This document shows positions 24,524-32,969 of a stretch of 64,000 nt of DNA, one piece after another; the first letter of the stretch is position 1; every line of letters begins with the position of its first letter. The notes below the pieces were generated by a model, which did not search any database, was not told the DNA's origin, and saw nothing but the letters and a program-made list of their open reading frames with translations. The DNA is from JANMDU01 sp043777675. GTDB taxonomy: Bacteria; Pseudomonadota; Gammaproteobacteria; Burkholderiales; Burkholderiaceae_C. The position numbers and the translations under genes are program-made. The DNA lies in assembly GCA_043777675.1 (NCBI GenBank), contig JAYWHR010000010.1, positions 5,979 to 69,978 of the forward strand, written 5' to 3'.

Positions 24524-26998
24524 TCATGACGGCAGGCGATGATGCCAGTAGCGCTTGTGAGTATCTCGCTGGCAGCTCACTGTTTGTGGGTGATTGCTAC
24601 TCCAAAAGGCGGAGCCGCATTGAGGAGATGCAATCACTTGGATATGTCTTTCTTGGTATCTAGCCATCACCTCGGGCACTGGATGCTGGAAGCGGTTGCG
24701 ATAACCGGCTTGCACCAAGGCGATTCGCGGCTTAACGGCATCTAGGAATTGCGGTGTGGAGGATGTTTTGCTGCCGTGATGAGGCACGAGTAGCACATCT
24801 GCTTTGAGGGGGGCTTTTTCAGAGACGAGGCGCTGCTCTTGCGCAGCTTCTAAATCACCGACGAGCAAGGCGGTTTGATCACCGTTGCTGATGCGCAGCA
24901 CGCAGCTCATCGCGTTTGGTTTTTGTCGAAATTCATAGTCACCCGGTTGTGGGTGGAGGATTTCAAAATCTACACCGTCCCAACGCCAGCGCTGCCCACT
25001 GGCGCAGCGCTCGGCTTTGCGAAGCTGCTGCAGCTCATGCTCAGTCTCAATCGAACTCATGAGCCGGGCTTGAGGCTGCATTTTTAGCACAGCCGCTGCG
25101 CCGCCAATGTGATCGGCATCTCGGTGCGACACCATCAGCACATCCAGCTTTTCGCCAAGCGCACGCAGCAGCGGCACAAGAGTGCGCTGGCCGGCATCGC
25201 TTTCTCGCGAGAAGCGTGGCCCTGCGTCGTAGAGCAAACTGTGATTAGCGGTTTGCACAAGGATGGCATTGCCTTGGCCGATGTCTGCCCCGAGCAGTGC
25301 AAACTCGCCGTGCGCGGGGCGTGGTGGGCTCACAAGCAGCATGGGTAGGATCATCACAGCTCCCGCAAAGCGTAGCGCCATGGGTAGCCTGATAACCAAT
25401 AAAACAGCACCTAATAGGGCGATAGCCGGCAAGAAACCTGCGCTGGATGCTACGGAAAATGTAGCAAACGGAAACTGCGCGAGCCAACCCAACAATGCTC
25501 CTAGCAGCTGCACACTCAGCGCCGCCAATCCCCAAGCAGGCGGCGCGAGCACGCCGAGCATCGCCAGCGGCGTGATCACGAGCGTGACCCATGGAATCGC
25601 CAGCGCGTTGGCCAGCATGCCGACAGTGGAGACTTGATTGAACAGTAGCAAGCTCAAAGGAGCTAAAGCCAACGTGATGATCCACTGCTCTCGCAGCATG
25701 CTGATCAAACGTGTGCGCAGGGTATTGCGTTGTTCATAACTTTTTCCCGCATCGGTAGCAAACAAAATCCCCACGGCCACAAAGCTGAGCCAAAAACCTG
25801 CCGAGAGCAGCGCCCAAGGATCAAGCGCGACGATCAGCGCCAGCACCAGCAGCCATACCAGCGGCCAAGGCCAATGCTTGCCGGAGAGTTTGAGACATGC
25901 CGCAGCGCACAGCATCCAGATCGTGCGCTGCGCAGGAATGCCCCAGCCTGCGAACAGGGCATAGGCCATCGCAAGCAACACACCCCCGATCAAAGCAGCA
26001 TGCTGGGCAGGAAACGCCGAGGTGAGCCGCATGCTACGCCTCCACAGGCTTCCAATAAGAAGCGCCGCGCCCCAAGCAAACATCGTGATGTGCAATCCGG
26101 AAATACTCATCAGATGCGCCACACCCGTTGCTCGGTAAACATCCCAATCTGCACGATCAATTGCTGCTTGATCGCCCACCGCGAGCGCCGCAATCACGCC
26201 GGCGAGCTGAGGGCTACTGACTTTGTCAAAAATCGCGTCGCGCACTTTTTGACGAGCGGCTTCCAACGGGTGCTGCCACGTATCGCCGATCTTCATGGGT
26301 TGGTCACCACGCGCTGCTTCTCGCGGCGTGGCTCGCACATAGCCAGTGGCTTGCATGCCTTGCTCCCAAAGCCAAAGCTCGTAATCGAAGCCATGTGGGT
26401 TCAAATTTCCATGCGGGGCTTTGAGCCGGGCCACGAGCTGCCAGCGCTCGCCGGCTTTGATATCACCACTGCTCGCGCTCAGCTCTGCAAACGGCACAGA
26501 AGCCGCGTCTTCAGACAGGCGCGGCAAGCTGCGATACCAAGCCAGCTGAATGCGCGAAGGCAAAATCACTGGTTTAAGCTTGCCATCTTGCCCATCTTGC
26601 AATAGCTGCGCAGACTCCACGTTTATTTGAAATCGAATGCCTGATTCATCGCGCTGCGGCATCGCCGCGATGACACCTGTGATGCGAATATCCATACCCT
26701 CTAAGCGACTATCGAGTGCATTGCTTGCATAGTGCGCAGCACGAAAGCCCGTTTGAGCAAATCCAAAAACTACTCCCCCCAAACACAGCATTAACAATCT
26801 AGTGAGCGCATGGATGCGCCTTATCTCGGCGCTTGCTGTATTGGCAAATACTATGAATTTGATAGCAGTCCACGCAATGAATATGCCGGCTACTAGCGAA
26901 AAAAGACCATAAATCCAACCCGGAAACAGCGCCCGCTGCTGCAACTGCACAGCGCAGCCGATCACAAAGGCGAGTAACGGCAACGAAAAAGAGAGCAT
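24524..26998 (-). CDS. comEC: DNA internalisation competence protein ComEC/Rec2
   Basis: This 824-residue protein forms the inner-membrane channel for single-stranded DNA during transformation. It has N-terminal membrane segments, a DUF4131-type domain (about 100-240), the competence membrane core with VAHLMSISGLHITMFAWG near 285-303, and a C-terminal metallo-beta-lactamase-like domain from about 585 with DIGQGNAILVQ and VSHRDADHIGG. The length is normal. Residues 31-49 (VAGIFIAWTAIKFIVFAN) are encoded by a dispersed repeat copy that sits in a predicted membrane segment. No comEA neighbour is seen. Confidence 0.95.
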   Translation of the reverse strand: MLSFSLPLLAFVIGCAVQLQQRALFPGWIYGLFSLVAGIFIAWTAIKFIVFANTASAEIRRIHALTRLLMLCLGGVVFGFAQTGFRAAHYASNALDSRLEGMDIRITGVIAAMPQRDESGIRFQINVESAQLLQDGQDGKLKPVILPSRIQLAWYRSLPRLSEDAASVPFAELSASSGDIKAGERWQLVARLKAPHGNLNPHGFDYELWLWEQGMQATGYVRATPREAARGDQPMKIGDTWQHPLEAARQKVRDAIFDKVSSPQLAGVIAALAVGDQAAIDRADWDVYRATGVAHLMSISGLHITMFAWGAALLIGSLWRRSMRLTSAFPAQHAALIGGVLLAMAYALFAGWGIPAQRTIWMLCAAACLKLSGKHWPWPLVWLLVLALIVALDPWALLSAGFWLSFVAVGILFATDAGKSYEQRNTLRTRLISMLREQWIITLALAPLSLLLFNQVSTVGMLANALAIPWVTLVITPLAMLGVLAPPAWGLAALSVQLLGALLGWLAQFPFATFSVASSAGFLPAIALLGAVLLVIRLPMALRFAGAVMILPMLLVSPPRPAHGEFALLGADIGQGNAILVQTANHSLLYDAGPRFSRESDAGQRTLVPLLRALGEKLDVLMVSHRDADHIGGAAAVLKMQPQARLMSSIETEHELQQLRKAERCASGQRWRWDGVDFEILHPQPGDYEFRQKPNAMSCVLRISNGDQTALLVGDLEAAQEQRLVSEKAPLKADVLLVPHHGSKTSSTPQFLDAVKPRIALVQAGYRNRFQHPVPEVMARYQERHIQVIASPQCGSAFWSSNHPQTVSCQRDTHKRYWHHRLPS
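26850..26906 (+). repeat. Dispersed CCGGC repeat, copy 5 (forward), inside comEC
   Basis: TTTGATAGCAGTCCACGCAA is followed by the core TGAATATGCCGGCTAC (26879-26893). It is translated from the minus strand as VAGIFIAWTAIKFIV in ComEC, the same frame as the copies in ParC and the DUF349 protein. Confidence 0.8.
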
Positions 26999-27076
26999 AG
27001 CGGGCGTTAGGTGTTGTGATGTTCCGCTACGATGCGGTACTGGTTTTATCTCATCTTATCTAACGGAGCAACCCTC

Positions 27077-27535
27077 ATGAGCGTATACGACAAACTCAAA
27101 GAACTTGGCATTGAATTGCCTCCCGTAGCAGCGCCCGCTGCGGCGTACGTGCCTTTCGTGCAAACTGGCAACCTCATTTTCGTCTCGGGCCAGATTGCCG
27201 GGAAAGAGGGTGGCGTATGGGTCGGCCAGCTTGGTAAAAATGTGACGACGGAAGAAGGCAAGCTCGCTGCGAGGAGCTGCGCGATCAAGCTTATGGCAGC
27301 TTTGCATGCCGCAACGGGTGATCTGGGCAAAATCAAGCGCATTGTCAAAGTGATGAGCTTGGTCAATTCCACACCAGATTTCACCGAACAGCACATCGTC
27401 ACCAATGGCTGCTCTGAGCTTCTCGGCCAAGTCTTTGGCGCTCAAGTGGGCGCTCATGCCCGCAGCGCTTTTGGTGTTGCACAGATTCCGTTGGGCGCAT
27501 GCGTCGAAATTGAACTCATCGCTGAACTGGCCTGA
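27077..27535 (+). CDS. RidA family (YjgF/YER057c) protein
   Basis: This 152-residue protein resembles the longer RidA subfamily: LIFVSGQIAGKEGG, then CAIKLMAALHAATGDLGKI, and a C-terminal GAHARSAFGVAQIPLGACVE. The Arg in AHARSAFGV matches the imine-binding arginine of active RidA proteins. Canonical RidA (about 130 residues) hydrolyses reactive enamine/imine intermediates; members of this size may be specialised. The start at 27077 (MSVYDKLKELG) has GGAG ten bases upstream. An in-frame upstream ATG at 27032 overlaps the comEC promoter area and is less likely. It is divergent from comEC. Confidence 0.88.
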   Translation: MSVYDKLKELGIELPPVAAPAAAYVPFVQTGNLIFVSGQIAGKEGGVWVGQLGKNVTTEEGKLAARSCAIKLMAALHAATGDLGKIKRIVKVMSLVNSTPDFTEQHIVTNGCSELLGQVFGAQVGAHARSAFGVAQIPLGACVEIELIAELA

Positions 27536-27740
27536 TGTTTTTTCACCATAGCGCGATGAATTGAACATTGCGCTCGTTAATTCAAAGGACTACGTTTTTA
27601 AAGACGAAAGCGCTTCCGTTTTGTAAGTTACAAAATATTAAGTCGATTTTGGGGTAAACGGTAAATAAACACTTTTTACAAATATTAACTTACTTCATAA
27701 TTAAAAGCCTTACACAAGCATTGTTGCGCGGGATTGAGAT

Positions 27741-28424
27741 ATGTCTTTGATGACTACACAAGAATTGATGCTCTTAGGGCAATACGTGGTTGAGCGTACC
27801 GATCGCGGCAACCAGCTCATCAAGCACGACCCCCGTCAAATGCCCCGCCGCCTACGCGTCTTGCTGTTGGCTATTGATGGCGGGCATAACGTCAGCCTTT
27901 ACACGCAAACACTCAAAGGCTTTGGCAACGTCAGTGAACTGCTAGTTGAGCTGGTGAACTTGGGCATGGCGCGCTTGGTTGAGCCGATGCTTGCTCAGCA
28001 ACAAAGAGAGTCGGGGCGCAGTGATACTTATCGTGCGCTAGACAACCTGCTCGATGATTCTCGCTACGACAGCGAATCTGCTGCTGATGTGTTTTATGGC
28101 AAAACCACGCCCGGCAGCTTCGATGAGATGGTGCGCGTAGCGCAAATTGAAAAGCCTCAATTCAAACCGCCTGTGAGTTATGCCCCAGCACCGGTGTCAG
28201 CAGACGCTCAAAAGGCTCAACTCGAGAGTTTGTTCAGTCTGCTGGATTCAGCGCGCGGCGAGCGAGCTCATCTTAAGCAGCAAATAGCGAAATTACAGCG
28301 CGTCAAAGAAGCAGCTTTGCGATTGAACAATGAAAATCACAAGCTGCAAAACTGGGTGTATGGCCTAGGGATCACTTGTGCAATATTGATCGCTGGCTTA
28401 GTGCTCTTGATTTTTAGGCGCTGA
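27741..28424 (+). CDS. Hypothetical tail-anchored protein with coiled coil
   Basis: This 227-residue protein is not recognised. Its N-terminal 85 residues (LRVLLLAIDGGHNVSLYT, then ELLVELVNLGMARLVEP) look like a compact helical domain, possibly winged-helix in character. A linker rich in Ser, Asp and Pro follows. Residues 155-200 form a predicted coiled coil (LLDSARGERAHLKQQIAKLQ), and the last 22 residues are a single hydrophobic segment ending FRR, as in a C-tail membrane anchor. It lies alone in an AT-rich setting. Its promoter should lie within 27540-27740, where GTAAGTTAC and AACTTAC form a spaced imperfect inverted repeat. Confidence 0.65.
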   Translation: MSLMTTQELMLLGQYVVERTDRGNQLIKHDPRQMPRRLRVLLLAIDGGHNVSLYTQTLKGFGNVSELLVELVNLGMARLVEPMLAQQQRESGRSDTYRALDNLLDDSRYDSESAADVFYGKTTPGSFDEMVRVAQIEKPQFKPPVSYAPAPVSADAQKAQLESLFSLLDSARGERAHLKQQIAKLQRVKEAALRLNNENHKLQNWVYGLGITCAILIAGLVLLIFRR

Positions 28425-28437
28425 TCGCTTGCAACCG

Positions 28438-30837
28438 CTATTCAATCCTTATCACACCCGTGGGCTTAAAGCCCAAATCTGCTGCTTTTCCTTTGCGAGC
28501 TCTTGCGCTGCGGGCATTATTCAAGCTGCGGATTTCTAGCTGCTCTTCGCGCTCTTTGCCGCCCCGGCCGATGCCGAAAATTTTGATGCTGCGGCTATAC
28601 GCTGCAGCGCCAGCCAGCGTGTCTTTCGCGTCCAGATCAATCAGCATCAGGCCGCGCCCGCCCCCTAGCATGGCTTTGAGCTCGGTGATTTCAAAGGTCA
28701 AAATACGGCCGCCAGTAGATGCGCAGGCCACATGTGTGGATGCTATTAATTTAGGAGCACTATGCGCATATTCTATGCCGGCAACTGCCGTATTTTGCAT
28801 AAGAATATCGAGTGGGGAAGGCTTGCAGACCGTCTCACCTGTTTGCACGCTGATAAACGCTTTACCGGCCTTTTGGCGGGAGATCATGTGCTCTACATTG
28901 GCAATAAAACCGTAGCCGCCACTGCTGCTCAGCAAAAGCTGGGCGCTGGCTGCGCCTGCGAAATAGTGCAGGAGTTGCGTACCGCTTTCTAGCTCAATCA
29001 GTGTTGTCACTGGCTGACCATCGCCACGCGCGCCAGGTAGGAGGGAAACATTCACGCTATACACCCGGCCATTGCTGCCGAAAGCGAGCAGCGTATCCAC
29101 TGTGCGGCATTCAAACGTGTCATACAAACCATCACCGGCTTTGAAAGCGAAGCTGCTCCGCTCGTGGCCATGGCCTGTGCGCGCGCGCACCCAGCCTTTG
29201 GCGGAGACAACGACGGTGACGGCTTCGTCAATGATTTTGATCTCGGCTACTGATTTTTTCTCAGCTTGAATCAGCGTGCGGCGCGGATCTTTAGCGGGAT
29301 CACCGAAAGTTTTGGTATCTTGCTCGATCTCTTTGATCATCAAGCGGCGCAGCGTAGCGGGCGAATTGATAATTTCTTCTAGCTTGCCTTGCTCTGCTTT
29401 TAATTCACTCAGCTCTTGCTCGATCTTGATGGCTTCCAGCCTTGCGAGCTGGCGCAGGCGGATTTCTAAAATATCTTCGGCCTGCCGGTCGGTCAGTTTG
29501 AAGCGTGCGATCAATGCAGCTTTTGGCTCATCGCTTTGGCGAATGATGGCGATCACTTCGTCAATATTGAGCAAAACGATCTGGCGGCCTTCCAAAATAT
29601 GAATACGCTCCAGCACTTTTTCCAAACGATGGCGCGAGCGCCGCTCAATCGTGGTGGCGCGGAATTCGATCCACTCTTCTAGCATCAGCCGCAAGCTTTT
29701 CAGCATCGGGCGGCCATCAAGACCAATCGAAGTCAGGTTGATGGGGCAACTGCTCTCCAGCGACGTGTGCGCAAGTAGCGCAGTGATCAACTCCTGCTGG
29801 CCGATCTTGCTCGTCTTCGGCTCAAACACGAGGCGCACATGCGCATCTTTGTTGCTCTCATCGCGCGCCACATCCAAAAGCGCGAGCATGCTAGCCTTGA
29901 GCTGCGTTTGATCTGAGCTGAGCGCTTTCTTGCCGGTTTTAACCTTTGGATTGGTGATTTCTTCAATCTCTTCCAGCACCTTGGCTGTGCTCACACCCTG
30001 CGGCAGCTCGGTAACGACGAGCTGCCATTGGCCGCGCGCCAGCTCTTCAATCTTCCAGCGTGCGCGGATTTTGAGCGAGCCGCGCCCTGTGCGATAGGCA
30101 TCGGCAATGTCTGATGCGGGGCTGATGATCTGGCCGCCATTGGCGAAATCGGGGCCGGGCACGAGCGTGAAAAGCTCTTCATCGCTCAGCTTTGCATTCT
30201 TAATGAGCGCCACGGTAGCCTGCGCAATTTCAGACAAGTTGTGGCTGGGAATTTCTGTCGCCAAACCCACCGCGATACCGCTGGCGCCATTGAGCAAATC
30301 AAACGGCAAACGAGCGGGCAAGAGGCGCGGCTCAGTCTCTGAGCCATCGTAGTTGGGCGCGAAATCTACCGTGCCCATATCGAGCTCATCTGTTAGCAGC
30401 GTGGCGATTTTTGAAAGTCGAGCTTCGGTGTAGCGCATTGCGGCGGCGCTGTCGCCATCGCGCGAGCCAAAATTGCCCTGCCCATCGACCAGCGGATAGC
30501 GCTGCGAAAACCCTTGCGCCATGCGCACCATCGCGTCGTAAGCGGCGCTGTCGCCATGCGGATGGTATTTGCCTAATACATCGCCAACTACGCGAGCTGA
30601 TTTCACAGGTTTCGCACCATTGACGCCATTGCTGCCGCCAAAACTTAAGCCCATCCGATGCATCGAGTAAATGATTCGCCGCTGCACCGGCTTTTGGCCA
30701 TCGCATACATCCGGCAGAGCGCGGCCTTTGACGACGCTAAGCGCGTATTCGAGGTAGGCGCGCTGGGCGTAAGCTGCGAGATTGAGACCGGTATCTTCCG
30801 AGTCTGAGCGACTTAATTTTTCTGAATCAATGGTCAT
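28438..30837 (-). CDS. parC: DNA topoisomerase IV subunit A
   Basis: This 799-residue protein is the DNA-cutting subunit that with ParE unlinks daughter chromosomes. Early landmarks are YLEYALSVVKGRALPDVCDG, VQRRIIYSMHRMG, and AAMRYTEARLSK with the catalytic Tyr near residue 135. The C-terminal beta-propeller domain has the diverged blades of ParC rather than the GyrA-box. The ATG at 30837 (MTIDSEKL) was chosen from the usual ParC start; it lies four bases after the stop of the upstream GGDEF-like gene, without a clear ribosome binding site, so translation may be coupled. Residues about 679-699 (VAGIEYAHSAPKLIAS) come from a dispersed repeat copy. Confidence 0.95.
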   Translation of the reverse strand: MTIDSEKLSRSDSEDTGLNLAAYAQRAYLEYALSVVKGRALPDVCDGQKPVQRRIIYSMHRMGLSFGGSNGVNGAKPVKSARVVGDVLGKYHPHGDSAAYDAMVRMAQGFSQRYPLVDGQGNFGSRDGDSAAAMRYTEARLSKIATLLTDELDMGTVDFAPNYDGSETEPRLLPARLPFDLLNGASGIAVGLATEIPSHNLSEIAQATVALIKNAKLSDEELFTLVPGPDFANGGQIISPASDIADAYRTGRGSLKIRARWKIEELARGQWQLVVTELPQGVSTAKVLEEIEEITNPKVKTGKKALSSDQTQLKASMLALLDVARDESNKDAHVRLVFEPKTSKIGQQELITALLAHTSLESSCPINLTSIGLDGRPMLKSLRLMLEEWIEFRATTIERRSRHRLEKVLERIHILEGRQIVLLNIDEVIAIIRQSDEPKAALIARFKLTDRQAEDILEIRLRQLARLEAIKIEQELSELKAEQGKLEEIINSPATLRRLMIKEIEQDTKTFGDPAKDPRRTLIQAEKKSVAEIKIIDEAVTVVVSAKGWVRARTGHGHERSSFAFKAGDGLYDTFECRTVDTLLAFGSNGRVYSVNVSLLPGARGDGQPVTTLIELESGTQLLHYFAGAASAQLLLSSSGGYGFIANVEHMISRQKAGKAFISVQTGETVCKPSPLDILMQNTAVAGIEYAHSAPKLIASTHVACASTGGRILTFEITELKAMLGGGRGLMLIDLDAKDTLAGAAAYSRSIKIFGIGRGGKEREEQLEIRSLNNARSARARKGKAADLGFKPTGVIRIE
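28739..28799 (+). repeat. Dispersed CCGGC repeat, copy 6 (forward), inside parC
   Basis: GCTATTAATTTAGGAGCA is followed by TATGCGCATATTCTATGCC and GGCAACTGCCG, one of the copies closest to consensus (core 28769-28784). On the minus strand it is read as VAGIEYAHSAPKLIAS in the ParC C-terminal domain. Confidence 0.85.
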
Positions 30838-30841
30838 AACA

Positions 30842-31990
30842 CTATTTTGAATCGAACAAGGTTTTGAGCAACAGAAATGGTTTAGCGTTTGCATCTTGCA
30901 AATGCTCTACCCACTTCGTTTGTAGCTGGGTTAGCCAAGCCGTGATATCTTGGCTGCCAGCAGGTAGGCGTGCGCCCAAAATACGCATCTTCATGCTTTC
31001 AGCGCCTGCATGAGGACGCTGCAAACGCAGACTCGCTGCTACTATTTTTGAAGAGACTTCCTTCAGATACTCAGGGCTATTCATGCCATCAATCAAGACC
31101 GCAAAAGTACTGTGGCTCATGCGGCAAATGGCATCCTGACTTCGTGCGGTGCGACGTACAAGCTCAGAGGTCATCAACACGCCCAACTCCGGATTGTTTG
31201 GCGATACAGATTTAGAAAATGCACCATGATTCGTGTTGGACACCATCAACACTGCAGCCTCATATGCCAGTAATGTTGAGCGCTCGGCAGATTGCTGCAC
31301 AGCAAGAGCAAAAGCCTTCGGAGTCATGCAACCAGTTAAAGGATCAACCATTTCGTAAGAGCCAGCCCGTAGAGTTGATTCGCTCAACAACCTACTTCGC
31401 CAAACCAAACTAATATAAGTGGCAAAGCAATACAGACAGATGTGCAAAGACATCCAGATGGTGTGGGCTTGCGGCTTTGTCCAGCCCGTCAAGCTCACGA
31501 GCACAGATTGCACCCAAGGAAACAAAACGAAGCCAGCAAACATAAACACCAATCCAGCGACCATCCATACAAACCATGGCAAGGACCGCCGCCACATGCG
31601 ATTGATCGACCATACCGAGGCCATCAACCAACACAGTCCGTATATCTGAATGATCAAGTCGTACCAGAGCCCAGGCATTGCCAAAAAGGCGTCATAAAAG
31701 GCAAGCAAGACACCCCAAGCGCTGACTGCAGCCAACACAAGCGAAGGACGCCGAAGTGCGCCGCGCCGGCCAGCCGCCATGATCAAAATCACATGTGAAA
31801 ACACCAAACCAAGCTCGTGAAATGCCAACGCCTTACTTAACTGAAGACTGAGGATTCCCAGTAGCGCAGCGCCTGCTAAAACTGCTAATGATGGCTCTCG
31901 ATAGGTCGCACTGATCAATAAAGACAACAAGAAAATGACAGACAGCACGCCTAACAACATGCCGGATATCCATGAATAATCAGCGCTCAT
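30842..31990 (-). CDS. Membrane protein with degenerate GGDEF domain
   Basis: The 382-residue product starts at ATG 31990, preceded by GGTGAGGCGAAAG, and overlaps the end of the transglycosylase gene. Six or more hydrophobic segments fill residues 8-205. Residues 220-370 resemble a GGDEF (diguanylate cyclase) domain, starting with DPLTGCMTPKAFALAVQ, which corresponds to the usual DxLTGLxNR motif. At the active-site position the sequence is RMSHSTFAVLIDG instead of RxGGDEFxxLL, so cyclase activity is very unlikely. It may bind nucleotide, act as a scaffold, or be decaying. It lies between the lytic transglycosylase and parC with tight spacing. Confidence 0.75.
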   Translation of the reverse strand: MSADYSWISGMLLGVLSVIFLLSLLISATYREPSLAVLAGAALLGILSLQLSKALAFHELGLVFSHVILIMAAGRRGALRRPSLVLAAVSAWGVLLAFYDAFLAMPGLWYDLIIQIYGLCWLMASVWSINRMWRRSLPWFVWMVAGLVFMFAGFVLFPWVQSVLVSLTGWTKPQAHTIWMSLHICLYCFATYISLVWRSRLLSESTLRAGSYEMVDPLTGCMTPKAFALAVQQSAERSTLLAYEAAVLMVSNTNHGAFSKSVSPNNPELGVLMTSELVRRTARSQDAICRMSHSTFAVLIDGMNSPEYLKEVSSKIVAASLRLQRPHAGAESMKMRILGARLPAGSQDITAWLTQLQTKWVEHLQDANAKPFLLLKTLFDSK

Positions 31991-32969
31991 CTTTCGCCTC
32001 ACCTCTTGCTTCAGAGCCAATGACCGAGCGCTCAGGCATGCTTTGTAGGGGTCTCACCATGTTGCCTCTGCCACTGATTTGACCCAGCTCAGAACTTGAG
32101 CTGTTTGGCCCATTCGCAAACTCCATGCGTACTCGCCCCGGTTGCGTTGGCGTCCCACTGCGTTGATCTTGCCGCTGCATCAATGCCAAAGGTGGTTTGA
32201 GCTGGTTATAGATCTGCATCACCGTAACGACGTAATTTTGGGTTTCTTTGAATGGTGGAATCTTGTTGCCATAGCGCTGCACCGCGCCTTCACCTGCGTT
32301 GTAGGCCGCCAGTGCTAGCTCCAATCTGCCGGGAAACATGTTGATCAGATCGCGCAGGTAGCGCGTACCGGCCTTGATATTGGTTTTCGGATCAGTGAGC
32401 TTTTTCTCAATCGGCGTTTTGGCATCGCCACTCACGCCGTAGCGCTGCGCGGTGGGCGGCATGAGTTGCATCAGGCCCACTGCTCCCTTGGGGCTCACCG
32501 CACTCGCATCAAAGCCGCTCTCGGTAGCGATCAAAGCTTGCAGTAATTCAAAATCCACGTTGTGCGCAGTGGATGCTTCTCGCATGTGATGCTTCACTGC
32601 TTTGAAATTTGGCGAAACTTCAAAAAAGGCTAATAATTTGGTTTGCCTCGCCGGCAAGGCCACAGGCCTAGGCGTCGCGATCTCTGGCTGAGGTTTTGCA
32701 GCACTGACTACACCATCGCGCGTATCAAAACCCGTATTACCTCTGAAAAACAACTCATAGCGATCATCCAGCTTCTCCGCCGCAAAATGCGCCACGCCCT
32801 TAGCATCGATATAGCCCCACACATCGGCATGCGCAGCTGTGGAGATCGCGAGCATGCTCAATGTCATCAGTATGGATCCACAAGCCAACAACGACTTCAG
32901 CTTCCAATTTAATAGCAGTCTGGGCAATAAGTACGCCGGCAATATGCCATTTTTTATAGTAAACAACAT
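31980..32969 (-). CDS. Lytic transglycosylase with N-terminal DUF4124-like domain
   Basis: This 329-residue exported protein cleaves peptidoglycan glycan strands. A DUF4124-like hairpin (ADVWGYIDAKGVAHFAAEKL) follows the signal. The SLT domain covers about residues 125-260 with the catalytic Glu in ALIATESGFDASAVSPKG, then VGLMQLMPPTAQRYGV and AYNAGEGAVQRYGNKIP. The ATG at 32969 overlaps the upstream acetyltransferase stop as TGATG. The first 20 or so codons, including ILPAYLLPRLLLNW, are encoded by a dispersed repeat copy, so the present start may be a replacement for an older one; the hydrophobic signal stretch lies after it, ending TAAHA. Confidence 0.9.
   Translation of the reverse strand: MLFTIKNGILPAYLLPRLLLNWKLKSLLACGSILMTLSMLAISTAAHADVWGYIDAKGVAHFAAEKLDDRYELFFRGNTGFDTRDGVVSAAKPQPEIATPRPVALPARQTKLLAFFEVSPNFKAVKHHMREASTAHNVDFELLQALIATESGFDASAVSPKGAVGLMQLMPPTAQRYGVSGDAKTPIEKKLTDPKTNIKAGTRYLRDLINMFPGRLELALAAYNAGEGAVQRYGNKIPPFKETQNYVVTVMQIYNQLKPPLALMQRQDQRSGTPTQPGRVRMEFANGPNSSSSELGQISGRGNMVRPLQSMPERSVIGSEARGEAKDER
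32903..32960 (+). repeat. Dispersed CCGGC repeat, copy 7 (forward), at the transglycosylase N-terminus
   Basis: AATTTAATAGCAGTCTGGGCA is followed by the core ATAAGTACGCCGGCAA (32929-32942) and TATGCCATTTTTTATAG. It covers the 5' end of the transglycosylase gene, translated in a frame different from the other intragenic copies. Confidence 0.8.

Noticed and set aside
31020..31070. Possible extra repeat copy in the GGDEF-like gene (GCTGCTACTATTTTTGAAGAG)
   Set aside because: Only the mini-hairpin-like part is similar; there is no CCGGC core downstream.
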